Assembly (NCBI GenBank): GCA_013286585.1
Contig: JABDFK010000003.1
Span: forward strand, 1-64,000
Reading direction: 5' to 3'
From: Deltaproteobacteria bacterium
GTDB taxonomy: Bacteria; Bdellovibrionota; Bdellovibrionia; Bdellovibrionales; Bdellovibrionaceae
Length of the DNA: 64,000 nucleotides
How positions within the stretch are numbered: position 1 is the stretch's first letter; each line of letters starts with the position of its first letter. The notes beneath the pieces are model-generated. The model searched no databases. It was not told where the DNA came from and saw nothing but the letters and a program-made list of their open reading frames with translations. Of the stretch, positions 24,983-34,916 are shown piece by piece. The position numbers and the translations under genes were made by a program.

Positions 24983-25754
24983 TGATAGCCCCAGAATCTG
25001 GCGCTGTCAGCGGACCGCGAATGGCTCCGGTAATGAATTGCTGAATGCGCAGATCCTGATGCTGTTTCGTCTGTTCCACAGAGCCTGCATCGACGACTTG
25101 GCGGTCCACAACCATCCAGATTCGGCTGGCCATTTGGTAGGCGCGGTTCATGTCATTGGTGACCGCGACCACAGTGGCCGAATTTTGTGCCCGCAGCCGC
25201 AGAATAAGATCAATGATTTTACGACTGGTGATGGGATCAAGACCCGCCGTGGGATCATCATAAAAAATCAAATCCGGATTCAGAGCCAAGGCTCTAGCAA
25301 TACCTAGACGTTTCTGCATTCCACCGCTGATTTCATCGGGAAATAAGTTTTTCGCATGGGAGATTCCGACGGCCTCTAGAAACTCTGCCACCACTTTTTG
25401 GATCTGTTGTTCGTCGAGGTCTGTCACTTCGCGCAACGGGAACGCAATGTTATCGCCACAGGTGAGTGAATCAAAGAGCGCGTTCTTCTGAAAGAGCATA
25501 CCAATTTTGTTCACTACTTTTTGTCGTCTTGCGCCAGATATCTCGGATAGATTTTCGCCGCGAACCAGGACTTTTCCCTCTGTGGGAAGGACCAAACCCG
25601 CCATAATCTTCAGGAGAACACTTTTCCCCTGACCACTGGGACCGATAATAGCAACGGAGTCTCCGTCTTGTACGGTGAGGTTCACGTTCTCGAGAATAGT
25701 GGAGCCCTCGAAAATGACTTTCACATCGCTCAAATTTATGGCAGCTAACGCCAC
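24975..25754 (-). CDS. mlaF: Mla-type ABC transporter ATPase with Glu-to-Asp change in Walker B
   Basis: A 259-residue ABC ATPase. Walker A is GPSGQGKSVLLKIMAG, the signature is ISGGMQKRLGIARALAL, and Walker B reads LIFYDDPTAGLDPIT, with Asp where the catalytic Glu normally sits. The switch-histidine position reads VVAVTNDMNR, so the H-loop histidine also appears lost. This looks like the degenerate half of a heterodimeric ATPase. The start is taken as GTG 25754, with GAGG 6 nt upstream. It is the first gene of the operon and lies about 90 bp from the divergent mdh. Confidence 0.9.
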   Translation of the reverse strand: MALAAINLSDVKVIFEGSTILENVNLTVQDGDSVAIIGPSGQGKSVLLKIMAGLVLPTEGKVLVRGENLSEISGARRQKVVNKIGMLFQKNALFDSLTCGDNIAFPLREVTDLDEQQIQKVVAEFLEAVGISHAKNLFPDEISGGMQKRLGIARALALNPDLIFYDDPTAGLDPITSRKIIDLILRLRAQNSATVVAVTNDMNRAYQMASRIWMVVDRQVVDAGSVEQTKQHQDLRIQQFITGAIRGPLTAPDSGAIND

Positions 25755-25789
25755 GCCCAACCTCAGTCTAAAAAGATCGTCTACGACTT

Positions 25790-25828
25790 GTTTAACTCAT
25801 TGATTTAAGTTTGAATGAGCCGTTAAAC
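25790..25828 (+). promoter_or_regulatory. Hairpin in the mdh leader
   Basis: A 12-bp stem (25790-25801 with 25814-25819 plus 25823-25828, 3-nt bulge) ends 2 nt before the AAGGAG ribosome binding site of mdh. It could be an operator palindrome shared with the divergent Mla operon or an RNA structure affecting translation. Confidence 0.4.
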
Positions 25829-25841
25829 GCAAGGAGAAAAA

Positions 25842-26786
25842 ATGACTCATAAAAGAAAAAAAATCGCCGTGATTGGTGCGGGTTTTGTCGGATCAACTGC
25901 AGCCCATTGGGCCGCTCAAAAAGAATTGGGTGATGTGGTATTGCTCGACATCAACGAAGGAGCCGCGAAGGGCAAAGCCCTAGACCTTTTCGAGGCCTCG
26001 CCGGTCGAACAATTCGACTCAAAAGTGACAGGCACTGCTAACTACGCAGACCTAAAAGATGCTGACGTTGTCATTCTAACCGCAGGCATTCCGCGCAAAC
26101 CAGGAATGAGCCGCGATGATTTGTTGGCGACCAACGCGAAGATCGTCAAAACTTGCTGCGAAGGAATCAAACAGTACGCACCTAATTCTGTGGTGATCGT
26201 AGTTTCAAATCCATTGGATGCCATGTGCACAGTGGCCAAACAAGTTCTGGGATTTCCCCGAGAGCGCGTGATCGGAATGGCCGGTGTTCTGGACAGCGCC
26301 CGATATCGCTCCTTCATCGCCGAGGCACTCGATGTATCGGTGAAAGACGTTCAGGGTTTCACTCTCGGCGGACATGGCGACACCATGGTGCCAATGCCAC
26401 GTTACACCTTTGTCGGCGGCATTCCTCTAGCGGAACTTTTGCCGCAAGATAAGATCGATGCCATCGTTCAACGAGCCGTGAACGGCGGAGCTGAAATTGT
26501 TAAACTTCTGCAAACAGGTTCAGCCTATTATGCTCCCTCTGCTTCGGCGGTTTTGATGGCAGAGGCGATTTTGAAAGATCAAAAACGCATTCTTCCTTGT
26601 GCTGCGGAACTCAATGGTGAGTACGGTATGAAGGGTCTTTTCATCGGCGTGCTCTGCAAGCTGGGTGGAAAAGGCGTCGAGCAAGTGATGGAGCTGAAAT
26701 TGAACGACACTGAACGTGCGGGCCTTGAAAAATCCGCGGGCGCCGTTCGCGAACTGGTCGAGGCACTTAAAAAACTTCAGTACTAA
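25842..26786 (+). CDS. mdh: Malate dehydrogenase
   Basis: Oxidises malate to oxaloacetate with NAD in the TCA cycle. The Rossmann motif [13 protein letters not shown] and the NAD-ribose Asp in VVLLDIN are at the N terminus. Substrate residues are in [12 protein letters not shown] (mobile loop Arg) and VSNPLDAM, and the catalytic His is in [12 protein letters not shown]. The Arg in the loop marks malate rather than lactate specificity. The 314 residues fit the LDH-like MDH group. AAGGAG precedes the ATG. It is followed by sucCD, a coherent TCA cluster. Confidence 0.95.
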   Translation: MTHKRKKIAVIGAGFVGSTAAHWAAQKELGDVVLLDINEGAAKGKALDLFEASPVEQFDSKVTGTANYADLKDADVVILTAGIPRKPGMSRDDLLATNAKIVKTCCEGIKQYAPNSVVIVVSNPLDAMCTVAKQVLGFPRERVIGMAGVLDSARYRSFIAEALDVSVKDVQGFTLGGHGDTMVPMPRYTFVGGIPLAELLPQDKIDAIVQRAVNGGAEIVKLLQTGSAYYAPSASAVLMAEAILKDQKRILPCAAELNGEYGMKGLFIGVLCKLGGKGVEQVMELKLNDTERAGLEKSAGAVRELVEALKKLQY

Positions 26787-26792
26787 CAGTCA

Positions 26793-26809
26793 GCCGGTGG
26801 TACACCGGC
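26793..26809 (+). other. Hairpin between mdh and sucC
   Basis: A perfect 7-bp stem with GTA loop (GCCGGTG/CACCGGC) starts 7 nt after the mdh stop. There is no T-tract, so it may stabilise or process the mRNA rather than end it. Confidence 0.5.
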
Positions 26810-26827
26810 GTTTCGCTAGGAGCACAG

Positions 26828-27994
26828 ATGAATATTCATGAATTTCAGGCCAAAGAAGTCCTTCGCCGCTATGGCGTTGCCACCCTCAAAGGAAAAATCG
26901 CCAGCACCCCTGAAGAGGCCGTTGCTGCCGCCAAAGATGTGGGCGGAAGTCTCTGGGTGGTGAAGGCGCAAATTCATGCCGGAGGCCGCGGAAAAGGCGG
27001 CGGCGTGAAGGTGGCCAAATCTTTGGATGAAGTGAAAGACCTGTCAAAAAAAATCCTGGGCATGCAGTTGATCACGCATCAAACCGGCCCCGAGGGTAAA
27101 AAGGTCAACCGTGTTTTTGTTGAGCAAGGCTGCAATATCGCGAAAGAGTATTACGTTGCGTGCTTGGTAGACCGTGCGACCGGGCATGTCGCTATGATGG
27201 CTTCTTCTGAGGGCGGAATGGACATTGAAGAAGTGGCGGCAAAAAATCCTGGCGCCATCATCAAGGTGGACATCAATCCGGGAACGGGACTGATTCCTTT
27301 TCAATGTCGTGAGTTGGCCTTTGGAATTGGCATGGCTCCGGAACTTGTGAATAAAGCCACAGGCTTTTTCATGGGCCTGTACAAAGCTTTTATTGATTGC
27401 GACTGTTCCATTGCGGAAATCAATCCTTTGGTGGTCACCAAAGAGGGCGACGTCCTGGCTCTCGATGCTAAAATGAATTTCGACGACAATGCCATGTATC
27501 GCCACAAAGATATCATGGAGTATCGCGACCTCACCGAAGAAGAGCCCACGGAAATTGAAGCCAGCAAATATGATCTTGCATTCATCAAACTGGATGGAAA
27601 CATCGGCTGCCTGGTGAATGGCGCGGGCCTTGCGATGGCCACTTTGGACATCATCCAGCTGCACGGCGAACACCCTGCCAATTTCTTGGATGTGGGCGGC
27701 GGCGCCAACAAAGAAAAAGTGACTGCTGCTTTCAAAATCATCCTTCAAGATAAAAATGTGAAGGGAATCCTTGTTAACATCTTCGGCGGAATCATGAAAT
27801 GTGATGTGATCGCCGAGGGTGTGATCGCGGCGTCGAAAGAGGTCGGCCTGAAAGTGCCTTTGGTGGTGCGCTTGGAAGGCACAAATGTGGAGTTGGGTAA
27901 AAAACTGTTGAAAGAGAGCGGACTCAACATTCAGTCGGGCGATGACTTGGAAGATGCGGCTAAAAAAATCTCTGCCGCCGTGAAGGGAAAATAA
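26828..27994 (+). CDS. sucC: Succinate-CoA ligase, ADP-forming, beta subunit
   Basis: With SucD, interconverts succinyl-CoA and succinate while making ATP. It starts [18 protein letters not shown], has an ATP-grasp domain ([40 protein letters not shown]) and a C-terminal ligase domain ([16 protein letters not shown] ... [14 protein letters not shown] ... [17 protein letters not shown]). The 388 residues match E. coli. AGGAGC is before the ATG; sucD follows after 2 bp. Confidence 0.97.
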   Translation: MNIHEFQAKEVLRRYGVATLKGKIASTPEEAVAAAKDVGGSLWVVKAQIHAGGRGKGGGVKVAKSLDEVKDLSKKILGMQLITHQTGPEGKKVNRVFVEQGCNIAKEYYVACLVDRATGHVAMMASSEGGMDIEEVAAKNPGAIIKVDINPGTGLIPFQCRELAFGIGMAPELVNKATGFFMGLYKAFIDCDCSIAEINPLVVTKEGDVLALDAKMNFDDNAMYRHKDIMEYRDLTEEEPTEIEASKYDLAFIKLDGNIGCLVNGAGLAMATLDIIQLHGEHPANFLDVGGGANKEKVTAAFKIILQDKNVKGILVNIFGGIMKCDVIAEGVIAASKEVGLKVPLVVRLEGTNVELGKKLLKESGLNIQSGDDLEDAAKKISAAVKGK

Positions 27995-27996
27995 TC

Positions 27997-28866
27997 ATGT
28001 CTATTTTGGTAGATAAAAATACTCGGGTCATCACTCAAGGAATCACCGGAGCACAGGGATCTTTTCATACGGAGCAGTGTCTGGCCTACGGCAGTCAGTT
28101 TGTCGGCGGTGTCACACCAGGTAAGGGTGGAACCAAACATCTCAATTTACCCGTCTTCAACTCAGTGAGAGACGCTCAGAAACAAACTGGTGCGAATGTT
28201 TCCATGGTTTTCGTTCCTCCGCCATTTGCGGCGGATTCCATCATGGAGGCCGTGGATGCGGATCTGGACTTAGTTGTTTGCATCACCGAGGGCATTCCCG
28301 TTTTGGATATGATCCGTGTGAAAAAATTCATGGAGGGTCGCCGCACTCGTCTGATTGGACCTAATTGTCCAGGTGTCATCACTCCAGGACAATGCAAAAT
28401 CGGGATTATGCCGGGGCAAATTCATAAGCCCGGTCGAATCGGTGTGGTTTCCCGCTCTGGAACTTTGACCTATGAAGCCGTGTTTCAGCTGGGGCAGGTC
28501 GGCCTTGGTCAGTCCTCCTGCGTGGGAATCGGTGGCGATCCTGTCAATGGCACTAATTTCATCGATGTTTTGCGCTTATTTAACGCCGACAAAGACACCG
28601 ACGCCGTCATTATGATCGGTGAAATTGGTGGTTCCGCAGAAGAAGAGGCTGCAGAATACATTAAAAAAGAGTTCAAAAAGCCTGTGACCGTGTTTATCGC
28701 CGGTGCCTCAGCGCCCAAAGGCAAACGCATGGGTCACGCCGGAGCTATCATCAGTGGCGGAAAAGGCACGGCCGAGGCAAAATTTGCAGCGCTTGAAGCT
28801 GCTGGTTGCAAAATTGCCCGATCTCCGGCAGATCTAGGCAGAACTTTAAAATCACAAATCAAGTGA
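27997..28866 (+). CDS. sucD: Succinate-CoA ligase, alpha subunit
   Basis: The CoA-binding and phosphohistidine subunit. [16 protein letters not shown] (CoA site), [28 protein letters not shown] and [17 protein letters not shown] (active-site His about residue 247) are all present, and its 289 residues are standard. It is translationally close to sucC (2 bp). The stop codon falls inside the first of two hairpins that separate it from ndk. Confidence 0.97.
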   Translation: MSILVDKNTRVITQGITGAQGSFHTEQCLAYGSQFVGGVTPGKGGTKHLNLPVFNSVRDAQKQTGANVSMVFVPPPFAADSIMEAVDADLDLVVCITEGIPVLDMIRVKKFMEGRRTRLIGPNCPGVITPGQCKIGIMPGQIHKPGRIGVVSRSGTLTYEAVFQLGQVGLGQSSCVGIGGDPVNGTNFIDVLRLFNADKDTDAVIMIGEIGGSAEEEAAEYIKKEFKKPVTVFIAGASAPKGKRMGHAGAIISGGKGTAEAKFAALEAAGCKIARSPADLGRTLKSQIK

Positions 28867-28919
28867 GTAGGCCCAAGGCCTCCTCAACTAACAAAGTGAG
28901 CAAGCCCAAGGCTTGCTCA
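28864..28919 (+). other. Twin hairpins between sucD and ndk
   Basis: Two similar stem-loops, both TGAG...CC-CAA-GG...CTCA: 28864-28886 (one mismatch) and 28897-28919 (10 bp, perfect). The first contains the sucD stop codon. They look like a local duplication. No T-tract follows, so read-through to ndk is expected. Confidence 0.55.
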
Positions 28920-28938
28920 TCAAACAACGGAGCCCACT

Positions 28939-29364
28939 ATGTCGATTGAAAAAACGTTTTCTATCATTAAGCCCAATGCCGTGAAAAAGAATGTCTTGGG
29001 TGATGTCATCAGTCATTTCGAAAAAAATGGTCTGCGCATTGCTGCTTTGAAATTTGGAAATATCTCTAAAGAAAAATGCGAGCTTTTTTATGCTGAACAC
29101 AAAGAGCGTCCTTTTTTCGGCGAACTGGTCAGCTTTATGACCTCAGGACCTGTGGTTCTGATGTGCTTGGCGGGTGAAAATGCCGTGATGAAAAATCGCG
29201 AGCTGATGGGTGCTACCGATCCTAAAAAGGCGGCTCCTGGAACGATCCGCGCTAAGCATGGTGACAACGTCGGTGAAAATGCAGTTCATGGTTCTGATAG
29301 CATCGCTTCAGCGACTCGTGAATTGGCGATTTTCTTCGATAAACATGAAATCGTGAATGCCTGA
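28939..29364 (+). CDS. ndk: Nucleoside diphosphate kinase
   Basis: Equilibrates nucleoside tri- and diphosphates through a phosphohistidine. [12 protein letters not shown]-type start ([17 protein letters not shown]), the [20 protein letters not shown]-type core ([19 protein letters not shown]), and [12 protein letters not shown] with the active His near residue 118 make the call firm. The 141 residues are full length. It sits downstream of sucCD, whose enzyme supplies ATP to Ndk in some bacteria. It overlaps the next gene by 8 bp. Confidence 0.97.
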   Translation: MSIEKTFSIIKPNAVKKNVLGDVISHFEKNGLRIAALKFGNISKEKCELFYAEHKERPFFGELVSFMTSGPVVLMCLAGENAVMKNRELMGATDPKKAAPGTIRAKHGDNVGENAVHGSDSIASATRELAIFFDKHEIVNA

Positions 29365-30505
29365 TTTTCCGCTAAAATTAGCGGAGCTTCTTGACGTCAA
29401 AATCGAGAAGCTTTCGTTCGGCGGAAGCGGCATTGCCCGTCACGCTGGCGTCGTTATTTTTGTTCCCTTTGCCGCCCCAGGCGATCACCTCCAGATCAAA
29501 ATCACTCAGATTAAAAAGCGCCACGCCGAAGCCGAGATTCAGAAGATACTTTCCCCAGGTCCTGACCGCAGCCAGCCTCCGTGCTCGGTCTATGGTCACT
29601 GTGGTGGCTGTAACTGGCAACACCTGACCTACGAGTCTCAGCTTCGCTTCAAGCAAGAAATCGTCATGGATTTTTTGAAGAAATTTATCTCTGCTGAAAG
29701 CCGTGTTTTGCCAATAGTTCCCAGCCCTCAGCCCTTACACTATCGGCACCGCTCTCAACTGAAGTTCAAGGACGGAAAACTGGGATTTTTTAAGAAAAAT
29801 TCCCACGAAATTGTTGATATTGATCGGTGTTGGATCGTCGAAGAGAGCCTGTCGAAACAGATTCCGCAGATGAAAAAAGATCTTCAGCAGAAAAACGCCG
29901 CTCTGGCAGAACCTCTCACTATAGAGCTGACGCCCCCGAACGGCTCTGATGGATTTTCGCAGGTGAACCGTTTTCAAAACGAAAATCTGGTGACGGCGAC
30001 GATCACGGCACTGACCAAGAATCCACTGGGTTCCGATGCGACGTTTTACGATCTTTACGCGGGCTCTGGTAATTTCACTTTTCCTTTGATCGATAAAGCC
30101 GGAAAATCCAGAGTCATCGGCGTGGAAATGCACGCGGGCGCGGCCAAGATGGCCCAGGGTCGCCTGAGGAGGATGGGCCTCTCTCCAAAAGCGGCCGAGT
30201 TCTACAATTCAGATGTCGGCCTATTTTTGCGTCGCTTTCCTGTCAAGGAATCCGATGCCGTATTGCTGGATCCACCACGAATGGGTTGCTCAGAGGAAGT
30301 GATCGCTCTTCTGGCCAAGGCATCGCCACAAAGCATCGTCTATATCAGCTGCGATCCTGCAGCATTGGCCCGAGATTTGGAAAGATTGTGGCGGGATTCA
30401 GGGGAAAAGTATCGACTGGAGCAGGTCCAGTGTTTTGATATGTTTCCGCAGACTCACCATGTAGAGACACTGGTGGAAATCCGCCGCGAACCCAATCGGA
30501 ATTGA
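29357..30505 (+). CDS. RlmD/TrmA-family RNA uracil-C5 methyltransferase
   Basis: A SAM-dependent enzyme that methylates uracil C5 in rRNA (RlmD/RlmCD type) or tRNA. An N-terminal TRAM-like segment ([20 protein letters not shown]) is followed by a [4Fe-4S] site, [15 protein letters not shown] with a fourth Cys in DRCWIV. The methyltransferase domain has [28 protein letters not shown] and [13 protein letters not shown], and the catalytic Cys is in [13 protein letters not shown]. The iron-sulfur site favours the rRNA group. It overlaps ndk by 8 bp. Confidence 0.9.
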   Translation: MPDFPLKLAELLDVKIEKLSFGGSGIARHAGVVIFVPFAAPGDHLQIKITQIKKRHAEAEIQKILSPGPDRSQPPCSVYGHCGGCNWQHLTYESQLRFKQEIVMDFLKKFISAESRVLPIVPSPQPLHYRHRSQLKFKDGKLGFFKKNSHEIVDIDRCWIVEESLSKQIPQMKKDLQQKNAALAEPLTIELTPPNGSDGFSQVNRFQNENLVTATITALTKNPLGSDATFYDLYAGSGNFTFPLIDKAGKSRVIGVEMHAGAAKMAQGRLRRMGLSPKAAEFYNSDVGLFLRRFPVKESDAVLLDPPRMGCSEEVIALLAKASPQSIVYISCDPAALARDLERLWRDSGEKYRLEQVQCFDMFPQTHHVETLVEIRREPNRN

Positions 30506-30535
30506 CACCTTCCAGGCCTTTGATAACCTTTTAAC

Positions 30536-31294
30536 ATGAGCCGGATTTCCGCAAACATACTCAAGGCCTCGCTGGTAATGCTCGCTGCTTGTGGCTCGTT
30601 TTCGTCTTCAGACAAAGAGGCTGCACAGTTGCAGCTACAGGTGGGAACAAGCCAACTACAGGCCGGAGCATATCCACAAGCATTGTCCGCGTTGCTGCGG
30701 GCAGAGTCTTTGGATCCGGACAATGCCGTCATTCAAAATAATTTGGGCTTGGCCTACTACGTGCGCGATCATTTCAGCGACGCGGAAAAGCATTTAAAAA
30801 AGTCGGTGAAACTGCTTCCCGAGTACACGGACGCACACAACAACCTAGGCCGAACACTGATTGAGCTTGGAAATTTTCCAGAGGCCTTGCAAGAACTAGA
30901 AACTGCAGAGAAAGATCTGACCTATCCGACTCCGGAAAAACCACTTCTGAATTTAGGCATCGCCTATTTTAAAATGAGAAAATTTGATACCGCTGAATCC
31001 TATCTAAGTCGGGCCATCGACTTGCAAAGGGACAATTGTTTGGCCCAGTCCTACCTGGGTCGCTCTTATTTCGAACAAAAGACTTTTTCTAAAGCAACGG
31101 TCGCACTCGACCGCGCGACATCATTTTGTCAAAAATCTCAGTTTGACGAGCCCCTTTACTACGCGTCCATCAGCTACTATCAACAAGGCCAAAGAGATTT
31201 GGCGGTCGGTCGAATGGAAGATTTACTAAAGCTGTATCCCAATGGAAAATACCGGGACCGGGCCAAGGCAATGCTCGAAGTGATGAGAAGGTAG
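30536..31294 (+). CDS. TPR lipoprotein (PilF/PilW-like)
   Basis: A 252-residue lipoprotein: signal peptide with lipobox LAAC (Cys about residue 19), then five or six tetratricopeptide repeats (AYPQALSALLRAESLDPDN, HFSDAEKHLKKSVKLLPEY, NFPEALQELETAEKDL and so on). This resembles the type IV pilus pilotin PilF/PilW, which helps assemble the secretin. A RodZ-like gene follows by 6 bp; the pilW-rodZ order is common in proteobacteria. pilT is 20 kb away, so type IV pili are present in the genome. Confidence 0.8.
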   Translation: MSRISANILKASLVMLAACGSFSSSDKEAAQLQLQVGTSQLQAGAYPQALSALLRAESLDPDNAVIQNNLGLAYYVRDHFSDAEKHLKKSVKLLPEYTDAHNNLGRTLIELGNFPEALQELETAEKDLTYPTPEKPLLNLGIAYFKMRKFDTAESYLSRAIDLQRDNCLAQSYLGRSYFEQKTFSKATVALDRATSFCQKSQFDEPLYYASISYYQQGQRDLAVGRMEDLLKLYPNGKYRDRAKAMLEVMRR

Positions 31295-31300
31295 GAAAGC

Positions 31301-32378
31301 ATGAAGCAAACAGGTGAACTGCTTAAATCCACAAGAGAAGCTAAGAAGCTTTCGCTGCATGAAATCGGAATGTCTCTGAAGATCAATCCGAAAACTCTTC
31401 AAGCCATTGAAGAGGGCGACCTTAAAAAACTTCCGCAAAGAACGTTCTTGCGTGGTTTCGTGAAAAGCTACACTCAGTATCTTAAGCTGGACGTCAAACA
31501 AACTATGGAAACCTTCGATCGCGAGCAAACAGGATCTGCTATCTCGGTAGAGACTGCCGCGCCAGTAACCGCGTCCGAAGTAAAACCCGAGCCGCCAGTG
31601 GCACCTGTGGTGAAAAATATTCCCAAGCTTTCCGAAAGGGCGCCCAATCACATCGACCGATCGAAAGAAGCCCGCACGCAAAAAACCCTGCTGCTCATCG
31701 GCGGTGTGGTTTTGGCTATAGTGATTGTTGCCGTTGCTAAAGTAGTGAATAAATATCAGAAAGAGCGGGGCGGCTCTGTCGCAAAAACGGAAGTCGCGAA
31801 ACTGCAAGAAGCTGCCACACCTGCGGACGCTGCGCCAACTTTAGTAGAGCCCACCATCACCGGCGCATCCGTCACGCCCGCAGTAACTCCATCCACCCCT
31901 ACAAGCACGACTGCAGCGATGGATCATGAGGGTTCTGTCGGCACACCGAATACCGCGACCTTGCTTTTGCCCACGTTATCTGAGGTCAAGCCTGTCGTCG
32001 CAGTTGCGCCGACACCCACTCCTCCAGCCCCCACTCCGGAAAAAAAGGCCCCCGCCGTGGTGCCGAAGAAAGTCTCCGAACCCGTCGCCGCAACCACAGT
32101 GAATGATGACGAGCCTGCTGCAGAGCCCCCCCCCCAAAGGTAAGCCTCAAGAGGTCATCTTAGAGGCCACTGGAAAAGTGAAGGTCGTTTACTCTTTAGA
32201 TAATGGCGCTTCAATCAGTTTGGATTTAAACCCCGCCGAAATGCACACCTTTAAAGGCAAAAGTAAAATTCACTTAGAGATCAGCGACGGAGGGGCGGCC
32301 AACCTGATCGTCAACGGTCGAGACCGTGGCCCCGCCGGCGATTCCGGCAAACCGACCAACATGAATTTTCCGCGGTGA
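31301..32378 (+). CDS. rodZ: RodZ-like HTH membrane protein, one-base frameshift in a C10 tract
   Basis: Residues about 3-70 form the cytoplasmic RodZ/HTH_25 domain (LKSTREAKKLSLHEIGMSLK ... PQRTFLRGFVKSYTQYLKL), then a linker, one membrane helix (about 128-148), a Pro/Thr/Ala-rich periplasmic linker, and a C-terminal DUF4115-like beta domain (VILEATGKVKVVYSLDNGAS ... LVNGRD-type end). The last domain is in another frame: the run of ten C at 32126-32135 holds one base too many. Removing one gives 358 residues. RodZ links the MreB cytoskeleton to wall synthesis. Confidence 0.82.
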
Positions 32379-32385
32379 AGTCTCT

Positions 32386-33714
32386 GTGAAATCTGTAGTA
32401 AAAATTTGGTGGTGGGCCCTGGCCATAAAATTGGTCCTGGCAGCACTGATCCCCCTCAGTGAGGACGAGGCCTACTACTGGGTCTGGTCCAAGCATCTTC
32501 AGTGGAGCTACTTTGATCATCCAGGAATGGTGGCTTGGCTTTTTTGGTTGGGCCATTTCTTTGAGCCTCTCGGACAAGCCGTACGTTGGCCCTCGGTCAT
32601 CATGGGTCATCTCACGCTTTTGATCTGGATTTTTATTTTAAAAAAATGGCTTCCTGGCGAGGACCTGCAAAATAAATCCCGATATTGGCTTTGGTTAGCG
32701 CTGAGTTCGCCGATGATTGGCTTTGGTTCCCTGCTGGCGACACCGGATGTCCCAGTGATTTTCTTTTGGTCGTTGGCCACATTTTTCGTCGGCGAAATTT
32801 TGGCCCGCCAGAGGCCCAGAGATTATTTATTTTTGGGAGTCAGCTTAGGTCTGGGATTTTGTTCCAAGTATCACATTGTGCTTTTTATCCTATCTTTGGT
32901 GCTGTGGTTGCTTTTGGAAAGGCGGTGGAAAGAGATTTCCCTTCGTGGACTGATGCTCACCGTACTAGCCGGCGCTGTGTGCAGTTTTCCGGTGATCTGG
33001 TGGAACTATAAAAATGGCTTTCAATCTTTCCGTTATCAGTTGGATCATGGCTTTGGCGATACGCACTGGGAATTTTTTTGGACTTACAGTTATTTGCTCG
33101 GGCAGGTGTTGCTATTGGGCCCGATCACATTGTGGATGGCCGCGAAAGCAAAACCCGGTTCTGGTTTTCGTTTTCTGATATATACGGCCTGGTGTCCCCT
33201 GGGATTCTTTGTTCTTTCGAGCTTTCGGGGCACGGCAGAGGTCAATTGGCCCATCGTCGCCTACCCAGCAGTCTATGCACTGGCCGTTTTCGCCAGCACC
33301 CAGCTTAAGTATCTGTGGTGGACCATTCTTCCATGGGCAGCGTTAGCCATCGCGGTGCTGGCCCAAACATTTTTCCCTTACACCAATCAATTTCCAGACA
33401 GGATCTCTGAAACACATCATTTTGATCAGATTTTGCCGCTGGTGAAAACATATTCCCCTATCTACTACGGGAATTATCAAATGGCCTCCAGAGTGTGGTA
33501 TGAATACAAGACGCCGACCAAGAAGCTTTATCAGATCAATCGCCATGATCTGTTTGATGAAATGCAACAGGGTCCCGCAGAAGAGTCCCACTTCTACGTC
33601 GCCAAAGAATCTTGGGTGAGCTGGCCGGCTTGGATGACAGAGGAGAAATACCAAATTAGTAAAGTTCTGGAAATTCCACCTAAATTCACTTTTTATGAGG
33701 TCACTAAAAAATGA
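32386..33714 (+). CDS. Membrane glycosyltransferase, GT39/ArnT-like
   Basis: A 442-residue polytopic membrane protein with about ten or more membrane segments. SEDEAYYWVWSKHLQWSYFDHPG near residues 25-47 is the first periplasmic loop of GT-C enzymes (PMT/ArnT type), with the Asp/Glu pair that binds metal and lipid donor. Such enzymes move a sugar from a polyprenyl phosphate to lipid A, protein or polysaccharide. The acceptor cannot be told here. The start is GTG 32386, 7 bp after the RodZ-like gene; the 3' end overlaps the next gene by 4 bp. Confidence 0.82.
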   Translation: MKSVVKIWWWALAIKLVLAALIPLSEDEAYYWVWSKHLQWSYFDHPGMVAWLFWLGHFFEPLGQAVRWPSVIMGHLTLLIWIFILKKWLPGEDLQNKSRYWLWLALSSPMIGFGSLLATPDVPVIFFWSLATFFVGEILARQRPRDYLFLGVSLGLGFCSKYHIVLFILSLVLWLLLERRWKEISLRGLMLTVLAGAVCSFPVIWWNYKNGFQSFRYQLDHGFGDTHWEFFWTYSYLLGQVLLLGPITLWMAAKAKPGSGFRFLIYTAWCPLGFFVLSSFRGTAEVNWPIVAYPAVYALAVFASTQLKYLWWTILPWAALAIAVLAQTFFPYTNQFPDRISETHHFDQILPLVKTYSPIYYGNYQMASRVWYEYKTPTKKLYQINRHDLFDEMQQGPAEESHFYVAKESWVSWPAWMTEEKYQISKVLEIPPKFTFYEVTKK

Positions 33715-34916
33715 GAGCCCTAGTGATCCTTATTGGAATTATTATCTTTTATTTCATTTATGGATTTTTTATTTCGCAATTCGATTTCGAGATGAAGTCG
33801 CATAGTTTGAAGAATGAAAATCCGGTGGGATTTTATGATTACCGTGGTGTCACGAACGTGCGCACGGATTTAAGCTCGGGCTCTTCAGATCCGGCCGAAG
33901 TCATCGCCGAGGCTAAAAAAGCAGGACTGGATTTTTTGATTTTTACCGACGAAAACCAGGGTGAAAAAATTGCCACTAACGAAGGCTACCACGGAAATAT
34001 GTTAGCCATGGTCGAGTCAGAGTACACCTATCTGGACATGCGCCTGCTCCACTACACCGGGGGTAAGGAATTCTCTCCGATTGATAGCAATGATGCGCGC
34101 ATGTATTTCACCGATCAGTTGTCCCAAACCAATCTGCAGGGACGGGAGGACATCGTCGTCTTGGCACATCCGTTCAACAACGGTCCAACTTGGACCGGCG
34201 AATTTCCCGTGGGATTGGATGGCCTAGAAATTCTAAATCCGAAAAGCATATCGACCCAGGCTTTCAACAACAGCAAATTAAATGTGTTTTGGAGCTTGGT
34301 CTGCTATCCCTTCAATCCCAACTATGCTTTCTTACGTCTTTTTCAAGAGCCTTCCGATGAGACCTCCACCTGGGACAAGGTTCTTGCCGAGCGAAAGATA
34401 TTCGGCTACTCGGGCGCTGATGCCTCCGCCCACGCCGTGCCCTTTGCGAGCTATTTGATCAAGTTTCCTTCCTACGAAAAATCTTTTGAAATTACGACCA
34501 ATCACGTTTTGATCGAAGCCGAACTGAATGGAAATTTCCAATCAGATCGGCAAAAAATAATGAAGGCGTTCAAACATGGGCAATTTTACTTCAGTCTAGA
34601 CCTTCTTGGTGATCCAAAGGGCTTCAATGCCTACGTTCAAGACCACGATCGAATTCATTTGATGGGATCTACCACGAAATTTAATAAACACTTGCGGTTG
34701 GTCTCTAAGCTTCCGTACACGCCTAAAGACTTTTATGAAATTGTGGTCTTCAAAAATGGCGAAAAGGACCTCACCGCCAATCAACCTGAAATCGACTATG
34801 AAATCAAAGCCCCAGGAGTTTATAGAATTGCTGTCCGCGTGAGCACCTTTCTTCCGCCGCCCGACGGAAAAAAATGGGCCACCTGGATTTACACCAATCC
34901 ATTTTTTATCGAGTAG
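33711..34916 (+). CDS. Membrane-anchored PHP-like domain protein with altered active site
   Basis: A 401-residue protein with an N-terminal membrane anchor (ALVILIGIIIFYFIYGFFI). The domain follows the PHP pattern: NVRTDLSSGSSDPAEVIAEAKKAGLDFLIFTDEN lies where PHP proteins have HxHTxxSDG and TDHN. The metal-binding histidines at those places are Asn, Arg and Glu, while VVLAHPFNN and YSGADASAH later in the sequence are kept. The C-terminal 100 residues look like a beta-sandwich. It is probably periplasmic and overlaps the glycosyltransferase gene by 4 bp, so a role in envelope glycan or lipid handling is plausible but unproven. Confidence 0.6.
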   Translation: MRALVILIGIIIFYFIYGFFISQFDFEMKSHSLKNENPVGFYDYRGVTNVRTDLSSGSSDPAEVIAEAKKAGLDFLIFTDENQGEKIATNEGYHGNMLAMVESEYTYLDMRLLHYTGGKEFSPIDSNDARMYFTDQLSQTNLQGREDIVVLAHPFNNGPTWTGEFPVGLDGLEILNPKSISTQAFNNSKLNVFWSLVCYPFNPNYAFLRLFQEPSDETSTWDKVLAERKIFGYSGADASAHAVPFASYLIKFPSYEKSFEITTNHVLIEAELNGNFQSDRQKIMKAFKHGQFYFSLDLLGDPKGFNAYVQDHDRIHLMGSTTKFNKHLRLVSKLPYTPKDFYEIVVFKNGEKDLTANQPEIDYEIKAPGVYRIAVRVSTFLPPPDGKKWATWIYTNPFFIE

